A stretch of DNA of 64,000 nucleotides from Mycolicibacterium litorale (GCF_014218295.1 NZ_AP023287.1:4278001-4342000); one strand, 5' to 3'. Positions 26,281-35,379 are shown, numbered from the stretch's first letter. Notes: generated from the sequence alone by a model not told the origin. A program made the numbers and translations.

Positions 26281-26973
26281 CTAGCGAGCTGAGCGCGCCG
26301 GGCGGCCCGTCTTCTTGGTGGCGATGTTCGATTTTATGGCGTCGCTGTCGGTGTTGCGGTGGGCGGCGAGAAAGTCATCGACGATGTTCGCGCAGTCATT
26401 GTGAGTGATAGTGCGAAGCCCGGTCATTCGGGCGAAGGCGAGTGGTCCGACGAGTTGGCAAAGCGCCAGTTCCTGGTCGAAGTCGTTGAGTTCGGCTTGA
26501 GCTTTTGGGCTGGTGAGTACGGCGTCAAATGGTTGACGATATTGATCGACAACTCGGGTCCGTAGCGCCCCGGATGTGTGGCGGTCTTCCGCTTGGGCAT
26601 TGGAGCCGGTGGGCCCCAATGAGAGCCACGCGAGTGTCGTGACATGCAGCGGTGCGTCGTTGAAAAGGGCGGCTTGGCGGCTGAGCAATTCGATCAGCTG
26701 CTCACGGAGGGGTCCGCTGGTCGGTGCCGGAGTGGTCACTTGTGGAAGTAGGCGTTCGAACGTGGCTGCCAGTAAATGCGACGAACTGTGGAAGTGGCGG
26801 TACAGCGTGGTTCGGGCCACTTTGGATGCTTTGGTGACGGCATCGATAGTGACCGCTTCCACCCCACCGGTGCTCAGTAGCGTTGCCGCAGCATCCAGCA
26901 GCCGGGTGCGTGACCGGATGAGCCGAGGGTCCACGTCGTCGTCAGGGACGGGCACTGCCTGACTGTCGCTCAC
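26281..26973 (-). CDS. TetR-family regulator
   Basis: A 230-residue regulator with an N-terminal helix-turn-helix (SRTRLLDAAATLLSTGG, IDAVTKASKVARTTLYRHF) and a typical variable C-terminal ligand domain. GTG at 26973 (VSDSQAVPV) is preferred over GTG 27000 because GAGGTGAA precedes it. It is divergent from the thioesterase gene at 27068 and probably controls it. Confidence 0.85.
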   Translation of the reverse strand: MSDSQAVPVPDDDVDPRLIRSRTRLLDAAATLLSTGGVEAVTIDAVTKASKVARTTLYRHFHSSSHLLAATFERLLPQVTTPAPTSGPLREQLIELLSRQAALFNDAPLHVTTLAWLSLGPTGSNAQAEDRHTSGALRTRVVDQYRQPFDAVLTSPKAQAELNDFDQELALCQLVGPLAFARMTGLRTITHNDCANIVDDFLAAHRNTDSDAIKSNIATKKTGRPARSAR

Positions 26974-27067
26974 TCGTTCACCTCGGCGGTCGATCTTCAC
27001 GCGATGCTGTCACGGCAGTCTAGCAGTGTGGTACTAACGGTAGCGCAGCGAAACCGATCGTATTGGG

Positions 27068-27586
27068 GTGACGGTGCCCGAAAGCCTGTTGCCGCCCGAG
27101 CGGCTGCCCTCGCACACCACGACATGCATGGGTTGCGGCCCGGACAACCCCCACGGACTGCGGTTGGTGGTGCATCGTAGCGGCGACGCGGTGTACACCG
27201 ATGTGACGTTCGATGAGCGCCATATCGGGGCCCCGGGCCTGGCCCATGGCGGGGCAGTGGCCGCGGCATGTGATGACGTCCTGGGCTTCACGTTGTGGAT
27301 CGCCGGAACCCCGGCGGTGACCCGCACCCTGACGGTCGAATATTTGCGGCCGGTGCCGCTGCATCAGACCCACCGGATTACTGCCCACATCGTCTCTCGT
27401 GAAGGGCGGGCGCTGCATGTCACGGCGACAGGCACGGGTGAGGGTGGGATCGCCCGCTTCACCGCCAGTGCAGTGTTCATTGTCGTCAGCCCTGAGCACT
27501 TCGCCGCACACGGCGATGTCAGCGCTTTCGGCGATCTTCTGGAGCAGTTCTCGCGCCGCGGCGGCCTCGACCCGGAGCCGTCATGA
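27068..27586 (+). CDS. PaaI/hotdog-fold thioesterase
   Basis: A 172-residue hotdog protein. MGCGPDNPHGLRL, the central helix GAPGLAHGGAVAAACDDVLG with HGG, and the strand TRTLTVEYLRPVPL are typical of acyl-CoA thioesterases of the PaaI group. GTG start at 27068. Its last four bases overlap the next TetR gene (ATGA). A decayed paralogue of its C-terminus (FFIAVDIEHSAAHGDLGAFG versus VFIVVSPEHFAAHGDVSAFG) lies at 31790-31948. Substrate unknown; the neighbourhood suggests lipid or xenobiotic acyl-CoA. Confidence 0.85.
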   Translation: MTVPESLLPPERLPSHTTTCMGCGPDNPHGLRLVVHRSGDAVYTDVTFDERHIGAPGLAHGGAVAAACDDVLGFTLWIAGTPAVTRTLTVEYLRPVPLHQTHRITAHIVSREGRALHVTATGTGEGGIARFTASAVFIVVSPEHFAAHGDVSAFGDLLEQFSRRGGLDPEPS

Positions 27587-28254
27587 CTGTCCCTCAGGCG
27601 CGCAGCCACGGGAAAACCCCGCCTTCGGAAGCGAACTCGGTCGCTGCAGAGAAGCGAGCCGCTAACGCGTCGCGTTCACGCGCGTCCGCACGGCGCCGGG
27701 AGACCATTCTTGATGCAGCTTTGGTCGTGGCCGCGGCGGGTGGTTACGAGGCGGTTCAGATGCGGACAGTTGCCGAGCGGGTCGGCATCGCCGTCGGCAC
27801 GCTTTACCGCTATTTCCCGGCGAAAACCCACTTGCTGGTGGCAGCGCTGACGCGCGAGTTCCGTCGACTCGACTCGGCCGGGGACTGGGCGAGTGGTGAG
27901 GGCACACCGCTGGAACGGCTCGAACGGCTCACCGCACATCTGCATGACCGCTGGCAGCGCGACCCATGGCTGACGACGGCCATGACACGGGCCTTCGCAG
28001 TCGCAGATACCCGCGCCGCCGCGGAACTCGACCGCGCGGCCGATGAGATCCAGATCCTGCTGGCCCGCACGCTCAGGGGCGGCGAGCCCACTCCTACCGA
28101 TCTGCACGTGGCTGGGATCATCTCCGACATCTGGCTGGCCAACCTCGTGGCCTTCAGCGGCCACCGCGCGACAGCCGCCGACACCCGCGACCGCATTGAC
28201 CGAGCCACCAGGCGCGTCGTGACCAGCGCTGCTAGGCCAGCCGTCTACCGGTAA
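27583..28254 (+). CDS. KstR-like TetR-family regulator
   Basis: A 223-residue regulator. Its helix-turn-helix and flanks (GGYEAVQMRTVAERVGIAVG, TLYRYFPAKTHLLVAALTRE) and middle part (WLTTAMTRAFAVADTRAAAEL) closely resemble KstR, the cholesterol-catabolism repressor. No KstR consensus operator is seen nearby. Instead the dyad CGATAC-N5-GTATCG lies directly after its stop, before the next gene, and recurs upstream of mmpL. It is coupled to the thioesterase gene by an ATGA overlap. Confidence 0.88.
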   Translation: MTVPQARSHGKTPPSEANSVAAEKRAANASRSRASARRRETILDAALVVAAAGGYEAVQMRTVAERVGIAVGTLYRYFPAKTHLLVAALTREFRRLDSAGDWASGEGTPLERLERLTAHLHDRWQRDPWLTTAMTRAFAVADTRAAAELDRAADEIQILLARTLRGGEPTPTDLHVAGIISDIWLANLVAFSGHRATAADTRDRIDRATRRVVTSAARPAVYR

Positions 28255-28280
28255 CGATACTGCTGGTATCGCAGCGATAC
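28255..28280. promoter_or_regulatory. Overlapping dyads CGATAC-N5-GTATCG-N3-CGATAC
   Basis: CGATAC (28255), GTATCG (28266) and CGATAC (28275) form two palindromes that share the middle element. The same CGATAC-N5-GTATCG occurs at 35359-35375 before mmpL. It lies 53 bases before the start at 28333 and is a probable TetR-type operator. Confidence 0.6.
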
Positions 28281-28332
28281 TTGGCGTACTCTTTGGGGAT
28301 ACGGCTCAACGATGCGTCGAAAAGAGACTGCC

Positions 28333-28797
28333 ATGTACACCCAATGGATCGAAAACCTTGTCGTACAACGCCTCTCGCTGCACGGCGGCCTGGTTCTGGA
28401 TTTCGATGATTACAACGAAATCGTCATCTCCTGCCCCCTACTATTGACGCTTCCTGCCGTCGGCACCTACCCCATCGAGGCGGTGCGTATTGACCCCCTC
28501 AGGATCGCGACCCACGAACGCCCGCTGCTGAACCTCGCCGGCGCACTGTGCACCCAGGCCTGGTCCAGCGACGATGGAGGGCTACACCTGAGCTTCTCGC
28601 GCGGACATCGCATCGATGTCGATCCCGACGCTGAACAGACAGCGTGGGAGCTCTATGGCATGCGCCACGGCTACATGGCCTGTCTACCTCAAGGACGGGT
28701 ACGCGTGGTCCGCCATGACCTCCCCGACACCGACGACGCCAACATCGTCAACAGCGTCAGGCAATCATCGGCGGGGTCGGCGCGGCAGACCCACTAA
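28333..28797 (+). CDS. DUF6188-like hypothetical protein
   Basis: A 154-residue soluble protein beginning MYTQWIENLVVQRLSLH, with LVLDFDDYNEIVISCPL, PIEAVRIDP and a closing segment QTAWELYGMRHGYMACLPQG typical of the DUF6188 group. Start at 28333 follows AAAGAGA. Function unknown. The dyads at 28255 suggest control by one of the neighbouring TetR proteins. It converges with the oxidoreductase gene at 28846. Confidence 0.75.
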   Translation: MYTQWIENLVVQRLSLHGGLVLDFDDYNEIVISCPLLLTLPAVGTYPIEAVRIDPLRIATHERPLLNLAGALCTQAWSSDDGGLHLSFSRGHRIDVDPDAEQTAWELYGMRHGYMACLPQGRVRVVRHDLPDTDDANIVNSVRQSSAGSARQTH

Positions 28798-28845
28798 TCC
28801 GGCCGCGGACACTGCGACGGGTCGACTTGGGCGGCAATACGTGGA

Positions 28846-29895
28846 TCAGGTTGAACGTGGACAGGACCGCCCTGGCGACATCGAGGCGGGCGAGCATTCC
28901 CGGATGATGCTGTCGAGGTTTTGTTGCACGCGTTCGGCAGTGATGCCGACCGATGGTGAATACAGCATGATGTGGTCGAGGACGCCGTTGTACCGTCTCA
29001 ATTGTTCACGGACCTCGTGCGCCGTCCCGGCGACACCCATGGCGTCGATCATCTCCTCGGACACAGCGGCGAACATCGCCGGGAAATCGCGCTGGGCGAA
29101 TGCTTGCCGGATGGCTCGGCCTTCGCTGGCGAAGCCGTTCACATCGAGTACCGTCTCGTAGGATTTGACCGAGGAGTAGAACGCAATCTGCTGCGCCAGT
29201 TCGCGCCTGGCGACCTCGGCGTCGTCGTGGATGGCGCACATCACCATGGAAATGATTTCCACGTCATTGGGGTCGCGGCCGGTGTGCGCGGCGCCCCTGG
29301 CGATAGCGGGCCGGACGACCTCTTCGACGTAGGTGGTTGTGAACAGCGGATGTCCGGCTAGGCCGTCGGCCACCCGCCCGGCCGCCTCGCACATCCGGGG
29401 CCGGACACCGGCAGTGACGATCGGGATCGGCCTGCTGGAGGGTCCCACGTCGCCGGTCGGGGTGAGATTCATTCTGTAGAAACGGCCCTCGTGATGGATC
29501 GGGCCTTCATGCAGGTTCCATATCCGGCGCAGCAGCATCACGAGTTCTTCCATCCGCAGGGCGGGTGCGGAGGTGTCGGGCACGCCGTGCCAGTCGCCCA
29601 TCATCCGTTTGGTGCCGTTGCCGATGCCGAGTACCAGTCGTCCGTTGGAGAGTTCGTCGAGGTCGCGCGCCTCGGTGGCCAGCACCAGGGGGCTTCGGCC
29701 GACGCCGTAGAGAATGGAGGAACCGATCCGACAGTTCTGGGTGCTGTTGGCCATCGCGGCCATGGAGATCGATCCGGACCGAGAATAGAACTCCGAGGCC
29801 CATACGGCGTCGAACCCGGCCGCATCAGCGGCCTGGGCGGTCTGGGCCAGTGACTTCAGATCCGCGCCGAGAACCGACAGGCCGTAGGTGCTCAT
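28846..29895 (-). CDS. LLM-class (F420-dependent type) oxidoreductase
   Basis: A 349-residue luciferase-like TIM-barrel flavin or F420 enzyme. MSTYGLSVLGADLK begins the first strand; AADAAGFDAVWASEFYS, IGSSILYGVGRSPLVLA, LSNGRLVLGIGNGTKRM and PIPIVTAGVRPRMCEAAGR are family landmarks. It follows a TetR gene with an ATGA overlap and is divergent from a P450 gene across a perfect palindrome (30511-30533), so these three probably form one regulated catabolic unit. Confidence 0.9.
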   Translation of the reverse strand: MSTYGLSVLGADLKSLAQTAQAADAAGFDAVWASEFYSRSGSISMAAMANSTQNCRIGSSILYGVGRSPLVLATEARDLDELSNGRLVLGIGNGTKRMMGDWHGVPDTSAPALRMEELVMLLRRIWNLHEGPIHHEGRFYRMNLTPTGDVGPSSRPIPIVTAGVRPRMCEAAGRVADGLAGHPLFTTTYVEEVVRPAIARGAAHTGRDPNDVEIISMVMCAIHDDAEVARRELAQQIAFYSSVKSYETVLDVNGFASEGRAIRQAFAQRDFPAMFAAVSEEMIDAMGVAGTAHEVREQLRRYNGVLDHIMLYSPSVGITAERVQQNLDSIIRECSPASMSPGRSCPRST

Positions 29896-30488
29896 GACTG
29901 GTCTCCTGTGCGCGGGCGCAGCCCGTCGAACATGACGGCGCTGAGGGTGCTGGCGACCACCGTCTCGTCGAGGTGGTTATCGGTGACCAGGTACATGAGT
30001 GCATTGATGGTGACCGCGCCGAACAGCGCAATCGACGTCGATCGCGCATCGGGCTGAGCGACGAGGGATCCGTCGCGGGCCCCTTCGATGAGCAGGGTTT
30101 CGACGGGTTGTTGGTAGGCGGTATTGATCATCTCGGCGATAGCCGGCATGCGGGCCGCTCGTCCCAATTCGCCGATGAGTGCACGGCATACCGCTGGCCG
30201 CTGCGCCATTGCCCGCAGTTGTGCGCGGATCACGAGTTCGAGGCGTTCGGCACCGGTGCCGCCGGTGTGCACGATCGCGGTCACAGCATCGAAGATGTCC
30301 TTGAGGAGGTCTTCGAGCAGGAAAGCAAGGATGTCCTCTTTACCGGCGAAGTAGTAGTACAGCGTCGCTTTCGGCACACCGGTCACCGCGGCGACGTCTT
30401 CGATCTTGGAGTCGTTGAGCCCCTTCTCGGCGAACAAGTCCGCCGCGGCGGGAAGCCGGTCAGAGATCTGACGTGGAATCTTGCGCAT
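29892..30488 (-). CDS. TetR-family regulator of the LLM/P450 unit
   Basis: A 198-residue regulator with helix-turn-helix DSKIEDVAAVTGVPKATLYYYF preceded by ADLFAEKGLN. ATG at 30488 (MRKIPRQISDR). It is the first gene of the unit with the LLM oxidoreductase and is divergent from the P450 gene. The 23-bp palindrome between them is its likely operator. Confidence 0.9.
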   Translation of the reverse strand: MRKIPRQISDRLPAAADLFAEKGLNDSKIEDVAAVTGVPKATLYYYFAGKEDILAFLLEDLLKDIFDAVTAIVHTGGTGAERLELVIRAQLRAMAQRPAVCRALIGELGRAARMPAIAEMINTAYQQPVETLLIEGARDGSLVAQPDARSTSIALFGAVTINALMYLVTDNHLDETVVASTLSAVMFDGLRPRTGDQS

Positions 30489-30510
30489 TGCCCCCCTGTC
30501 CCGTTCGGCC

Positions 30511-30533
30511 GGTTTAGACTGCGAGTCTAAACC
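30511..30533. promoter_or_regulatory. Perfect 10-bp-arm palindrome between TetR and P450 genes
   Basis: GGTTTAGACT, GCG, AGTCTAAACC. It lies 22 bases before the TetR start and 28 bases before the P450 start, so one bound dimer could repress both promoters. Confidence 0.75.
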
Positions 30534-30561
30534 GTCGTTACTTTGGTGGTCGGAGGTCTTG

Positions 30562-31758
30562 GTGGTCTCGGTGCAAATTCGTTACGACCCGTTCGACGCC
30601 TCGATTCTCAACGACCCCTATCCGACGTATCGGTCGTTGCGTGACACGGCTCCGGTGTACCGCGCCGAGGAATCCCATACCTGGGTGTTGAGCCGGCACG
30701 CCGACGTCCAGGCCGCAGCACTGGATCACGGCACGTACTCCTCGGTGGACGGCATCTTCCCCACCCCACCGGGATCGGACTTCATCGGCTCGTTCCTGCC
30801 GATGATGATCGTGATGGACCCTCCGCGCCACGACCAGTTGCGTGCCCTGGTGAGCCGGGCGTTCACTCCCCGGCGGGTGGCCGGGCTGCAGGGCGCCATC
30901 ACACAGATGGCCGCGGAGTTGTTCGAGCGCCTCGACGAGGGCTCTGGTTCGGCGGACTTCGTGACCGACTTCGCCGCGATCCTGCCCGCCGCGGTGATCG
31001 CCGATCTACTGGGCATTCCCGCCACCGATCGTGATCAGTTCCGATTGTGGTCGAGCCAACTGGTCCAGGTCGACGTCAACCACGGACAAACCACCGACGC
31101 ACTGACCGCCGCCACCTCGATCTACGCCTACTTCACCGACTTCCTCGCCGACCGCCGCCAAACCCCCCGCGAGGACATGATGTCGGCGTTGGCGAACGCC
31201 ACAGTCGACGGGATCAGACTGACCGACGAGGAAGTCCTCGGCTTCTGCGCGCTGCTGCTCGTCGCGGGCTACGAGACCACCACCAATCTGCTGGGGAACT
31301 CCGCGGTCGTGCTGGCCCAGCATCGGCAGACCCGCCGACGCCTGGCCGCCGATCGAACACTATTGGGGCCGGCAGTTGAGGAGTTGCTGCGCTACGACTC
31401 ACCGGCACAGGGACTTTCACGAACCCTGACCCGCGACGTCACACTGCACGACACGACCATGCGTCAAGGTGAGAAGGTGCTGCTGCTGTTCGGGTCGGCC
31501 AACCGCGACGAGCGCGCCTTCCCCGATCCTGACGTGTTCGACATCGAGCGCACCAGTGAGCACCAGGTCGCCTTCGGTCGCGGCATCCACTTCTGTCTGG
31601 GCGCGGCACTGGCGCGGATGGAGGCCCGCATCGCTCTGGATGCTCTGTTGGACAAGGTGCCCGACTGGGAGGTCGATCTTGAATCGGCGCGGCGGCTGCG
31701 GTCCGGACCGATCCGCGGCTACACATCGCTGCCCATCACTTGGACCACACCGGTCTAG
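30562..31758 (+). CDS. Cytochrome P450
   Basis: A 398-residue soluble bacterial P450. The I-helix oxygen-binding motif is AGYETTTNLLGN, the K-helix ExxR is in VEELLRYDSPAQ, and the haem loop is FGRGIHFCLGAALARME with the cysteine ligand. The PERF-like segment FGSANRDERAFPDPDVF is present. GTG at 30562 lies five bases after GGAGG; TTG 30559 and GTG 30571 are alternatives. The TetR palindrome at 30511 covers its promoter. Substrate unknown; the LLM and thioesterase neighbours suggest lipid or xenobiotic oxidation. Confidence 0.93.
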   Translation: MVSVQIRYDPFDASILNDPYPTYRSLRDTAPVYRAEESHTWVLSRHADVQAAALDHGTYSSVDGIFPTPPGSDFIGSFLPMMIVMDPPRHDQLRALVSRAFTPRRVAGLQGAITQMAAELFERLDEGSGSADFVTDFAAILPAAVIADLLGIPATDRDQFRLWSSQLVQVDVNHGQTTDALTAATSIYAYFTDFLADRRQTPREDMMSALANATVDGIRLTDEEVLGFCALLLVAGYETTTNLLGNSAVVLAQHRQTRRRLAADRTLLGPAVEELLRYDSPAQGLSRTLTRDVTLHDTTMRQGEKVLLLFGSANRDERAFPDPDVFDIERTSEHQVAFGRGIHFCLGAALARMEARIALDALLDKVPDWEVDLESARRLRSGPIRGYTSLPITWTTPV

Positions 31759-31789
31759 CCCGTGCCCCTCCTCGACGACGCGTCGTGTG

Positions 31790-31948
31790 CATCACCGCGC
31801 GGCCAGGTTCTTCATCGCCGTCGATATCGAGCACTCCGCCGCGCACGGCGACCTCGGCGCATTCGGCGACATGCTCAAACGATTCGCGGGCTCGAACGGT
31901 GATCGACCCATGACCGGACAGGAGAAAGGGGCATGGTGGTGGCAGTGA
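31790..31948 (+). pseudogene. 3' remnant of a PaaI-type thioesterase
   Basis: A frame without start encodes ARFFIAVDIEHSAAHGDLGAFGDMLKRFAG, which matches the C-terminus of the intact thioesterase at 27068 (ARFTASAVFIVVSPEHFAA to GDLLEQFSRRG). The rest of the gene is missing, presumably lost by deletion just after the P450 gene. It overlaps the start of the next thioesterase fragment. Confidence 0.65.
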
Positions 31949-32383
31949 CATTCGCGCACTTCGATGAGCAGATCGCCGACCAGCTGCTCAGATCGCCGAA
32001 CACAGCAGGTGGACTGTCGAGGTTTCTGAGCTTTCGGCACACCGAACTCGCCGCCGGTCGGCTGGTGGCAGAGATGGAAACCCGTGCCGAACTGCTCACA
32101 CCCTTCGGCACCCTGCACGGCGGATGTCTATCGGCGATGGTCGACCACTGTCTCGGAGTCGTGTTCTACCCCGTCATTCCGGCCGGATCATGGGTCGCCA
32201 CCACCGAATTCAAGCTAAACCTGCTGCGACCCGTGTCCACCGGTGTGTGTCGCCGTCACCGACATCGTGTCGCTGGGCAAGCGCAGTGGAGTGGCGCGCA
32301 TCGACATTAGCAACGGCGACAAAGCCGTCTGCGTAGCCCAGGGCACGGTCACGATCGTGAACGCCGCGGGCAACGCACTATGA
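31933..32383 (+). pseudogene. Hotdog thioesterase with a frameshift
   Basis: MVVAVTFAHFDEQIADQLL to LLRPVSTGVC is in one frame. VAVTDIVSLGKRSGVARIDI to VNAAGNAL is in another. The central FGTLHGGCLSAMVDHCLG motif is intact. The break is in a GTGTGT run at 32243-32250; one GT too few would explain it. Restored, the protein would be about 150 residues, normal for the family. GGAGAAAGGGG precedes the ATG. Confidence 0.75.
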
Positions 32384-32441
32384 AGGCGCTTGCTGCCGGG
32401 CCCACGCTTCGGGCGGACGACGATCTCGCCAGGAAGGTGTC

Positions 32442-33332
32442 ATGACCTCCGCCGTGCAGCATCGGGTCCGAACCCAGGACGGGATCGCCCTGGCTGCGGA
32501 CTGCTACGGCCACGATGACGCCCGTCCCGTCGTGCTGCTCCTGCACGGCGGCGGCCAGAACCGGCACGCGTGGAGCACTTCAGCGCGTCGCCTCCACGCA
32601 TGCGGATACACAGTCGTCGCCTACGACACCCGCGGTCACGGCGACAGCGACTGGGACCCAGCCGGCAGGTACGACATCGAGCGACTCGCGACCGATCTTC
32701 TCGCCGTGCGCGAGCACTTCAGCGCCTATACCGCCCCTGCGGTCGTAGGTGCATCCCTTGGGGGCATGACCGTGCTCGGCACGCATCTGTTGACATCCGG
32801 GGCGTCGTGGGCGGCGGTCGTCCTGGTCGACGTCACCCCGCGACTTGAATTCCAGGGCGCCCGTCGCGTGGTGACGTTCATGGCCGCACATCCCGATGGC
32901 TTTAGCACCCTCTCTGACGCCGCAGAGGTGATCGCCGCGTACAACCCCCATCGCTCGCGCCCGGCCAACGTCGACGGCCTGCGCAAGGTGCTACGGCAGC
33001 GTCACGACGGCCGCTGGATCTGGCGGTGGGACCCGGCATTCATTCACTCCAACTTCGACTTTCTCCGCGACGAATCGACCACGGGAACGGAGCAATTCGA
33101 CGCAATCAGCCACCTGCTGATCGACGGAGCCCGACGGGTCAATGCCCCAACACTTCTCGTAAGGGGCCTCTTGTCCGACGTGGTCTCCCAAGCCACCGTC
33201 GACGAGTTCAAGCAACTGGTTCCCCACGCCGAGACCGTCGACGTATCCGGCACCGGACACATGATCGCCGGCGACGACAACGACGCCTTCGGCTGCGCCG
33301 TCACCGAGTTCCTCGGCCGGAACCTCCTGTAG
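32442..33332 (+). CDS. Alpha/beta hydrolase
   Basis: A 296-residue alpha/beta-fold hydrolase. The oxyanion region is LLLHGGGQNRHAW, the nucleophile elbow is GASLGG, the acid is probably the Asp of RGLLSDVVS, and the base is the His of GTGHMIAGD. AGGAAGG precedes the ATG. Esterase or epoxide-hydrolase-like activity is plausible, but the substrate is unknown. It follows the broken thioesterase in the same direction. Confidence 0.9.
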   Translation: MTSAVQHRVRTQDGIALAADCYGHDDARPVVLLLHGGGQNRHAWSTSARRLHACGYTVVAYDTRGHGDSDWDPAGRYDIERLATDLLAVREHFSAYTAPAVVGASLGGMTVLGTHLLTSGASWAAVVLVDVTPRLEFQGARRVVTFMAAHPDGFSTLSDAAEVIAAYNPHRSRPANVDGLRKVLRQRHDGRWIWRWDPAFIHSNFDFLRDESTTGTEQFDAISHLLIDGARRVNAPTLLVRGLLSDVVSQATVDEFKQLVPHAETVDVSGTGHMIAGDDNDAFGCAVTEFLGRNLL

Positions 33333-33465
33333 GTCGCGACGTTGGTCGAGCACCATCGATCGGCCAGTAGTCAGAACCGATCTTGACTTCACAGCGCGCG
33401 AAGCGGAGCCCATGAAGTGTTCTTCGGTTAAGGCCGACTTTGAACTGTGCCGGGCTCTGGTCGAG

Positions 33466-34332
33466 CTAGACGCCACTACGCACTTGCTGGCCACCATCGG
33501 CGTCGAAGAGTTCCTTGGTCCAGCGTTCGAGGATTTCTGCGCTGTCCCAGTCGTCGGGATGAAATCCGGCGCGGGTGTAGGAGCGAAAGCGCGCAATTGC
33601 TGCTGGGCTGAATAGCGGGTTATGACGGAAGGCTCGAAGGCTGCGCAGCAAGCGCACCGGGTTGTAGGCGGAACGGTCACCAGCCAGAGAGCGGGTGGTC
33701 TGGATGACCAACTCGCTGAACAAGAGGAGGCTGGCGATCCGCATCCCCCAGACCCTGGTGCGTTCGCTTCCACCGACCGTCTCGTAGACATCGAAAGCAA
33801 CGGCCTTATGCTCGCATTCTTCCAGTGCGTGCCAGAGCAGAATAGGCCGCACTTCGGTGTCGCCGATCAGTTCTTGAGCTTCGTCGCTGGTGAGAATGAT
33901 CTCGGCGAATGTCGCCGTGTAGTGCTCGAGGGCGGCCGTCACAGCCAGGCGCATCTTGGGAGAAAACGCTTCTCAAGTCGGCCAACCAGCTTCTTGACAT
34001 GCCGATCGATCCCCGGTGGGATAGCCCATTGCTTGAAGCCGATCGTTGAGCAGCCGATGCTGGTGTCGGTGGGTGGCCTCTTGTGCGATAAACCCCTTGA
34101 CCGCCTCCTTGAGGTCAGCGTCGCTGATGTGGTCCCGGTACTCGCGGACTGACCGGATAAAGAAGTCTTCGCCTTCGGGGAACGTGGCCGACAAGGTGGA
34201 CACAAAGTGGCTCATCACCAAGTCGCCATCAACGAAGTGCTGCCGACTGGTCCCAGCAGGCATATCGAATCGAACACGGCGGGGCTTCGGGACGACCCGT
34301 GCGGTGGGCCGTGTGGACGAATCGTCGCTCAT
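33466..34332 (-). pseudogene. Metal-dependent hydrolase (PF10118 type) with two one-base frameshifts
   Basis: MSDDSSTRPTARVVPKP to LQAMGYPTG is in frame one, IDRHVKKLVGRLEKRFLP in frame two, MRLAVTAALEHYTATFAE to the end in frame three. The first break is an extra G at a G run (34011-34014 on the plus strand CCCC); the second is a missing C at 33958-33960 (GGG). The two cancel, so the overall length (288 residues) is that of an intact gene. Metal-ligand-like segments AQEATHRHQHRLL and HALEECEHKAVAFD remain. Divergent from the TetR gene at 34410. Confidence 0.8.
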
Positions 34333-34366
34333 GTTGTTCTCCCATTCGCCAAGGACGCGCTGTCAA

Positions 34367-34388
34367 TCTGACTCTAAGCCTTGTCAGA
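34367..34388. promoter_or_regulatory. Palindrome TCTGAC-N10-GTCAGA
   Basis: Six-base perfect arms lie in the gap between the divergent metal-hydrolase and TetR genes, 22 bases before the GTG at 34410. It is a likely TetR operator. Confidence 0.5.
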
Positions 34389-34409
34389 ATTAGATGGCAA
34401 GCTATCCAC

Positions 34410-35072
34410 GTGGTTTCGGCGCGGGTGTATAGCGGAATGTCCGCCGAGGAGCGTCACCGGAACCGGCGCACCCGTCTCATCGAGGCCGCAACGGAGTTGA
34501 TCGGCACGCGCGGCGTTGCCGCCGCCACTGTGACTGCCGTCTGCGCTGAATCGGGTGTCACGTCACGGTACTTCTACCAGCACTTCTCCGACCGAGACGC
34601 ACTCCTGCGGGCTGTCTACCAGCAGCTCTATGCCACCTTCCAGGAGGTGATAGTCGACGCGATCCCCGATGCCGGCGAGCCACCGGAGGTATTGGCGTAC
34701 GCGCCAATCCGCAGGCTGGTCGGCATGATCGACAACGACCCGCGGCTGGGTCGGATCCTGTTCGTGGAATCTGCAACCGAGCCGCTGCTCCGAGAGCTAC
34801 GCAGCGAACTAATGGCAGGTTTCACCGACCTTGTCTTGCGCGAAGCCAGACTTCACCTCGACATCGCCGACTCTGCCGTGGGGGTTGCCCATTTGGCTTC
34901 GACCTTGGGCGTGGGAGGGCTATTCGAAGTCTTGCGCCGCCGACTCGACGGAGAACTGGAATTCACCACAGATGAACTCGTTCAGCACTGCGCAGGTTTC
35001 CTGGGCAGCCTAGGCAATTACGTGCTGCTGCAGAACACGGGCCAGTCGGCCACAACCGAAGCGCAAACCTAG
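34410..35072 (+). CDS. TetR-family regulator
   Basis: A 220-residue regulator with the helix-turn-helix VTAVCAESGVTSRYFYQHF preceded by RLIEAATELIGTRGVA. GTG at 34410 or ATG at 34437 are the candidate starts; upstream codons in frame belong to the divergent gene. It lies between the metal-hydrolase gene and mmpL, and the dyads at 34367 and 35355 may be its sites. Confidence 0.85.
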   Translation: MVSARVYSGMSAEERHRNRRTRLIEAATELIGTRGVAAATVTAVCAESGVTSRYFYQHFSDRDALLRAVYQQLYATFQEVIVDAIPDAGEPPEVLAYAPIRRLVGMIDNDPRLGRILFVESATEPLLRELRSELMAGFTDLVLREARLHLDIADSAVGVAHLASTLGVGGLFEVLRRRLDGELEFTTDELVQHCAGFLGSLGNYVLLQNTGQSATTEAQT

Positions 35073-35354
35073 AGCTAGCGGCCCCGCTACGCGATGTGGC
35101 CGTGCGTGCGCCCGACGACCAACGTCCGAGAACAGCAACAGCAAGACCCTGAACGGCATCCAAGGCCAGTGTCGTCGACTTACAGCGTCAGCCCTGGCTT
35201 CCAGAAACCCACTGAGTGTTCGATCATTCCTCTGCCCACTGCGACCGTCGGCCCGGTCCCGACTCGATAGCGGTCGCCGGCCCCTTCGCCAGCCGCGCGC
35301 TTTGCGCGGCCTGGCGACGACGGCCCCGCCACCACTTGCACTACATGCGGTAGC

Positions 35355-35379
35355 GTAGCGATACCGATAGTATCGCTAC
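35355..35379. promoter_or_regulatory. Perfect 10-bp-arm palindrome upstream of mmpL
   Basis: GTAGCGATAC, CGATA, GTATCGCTAC. It contains CGATAC-N5-GTATCG, the same dyad as at 28255-28271, and lies 24 bases before the mmpL start. The two places are probably bound by the same TetR-type protein. Confidence 0.65.
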
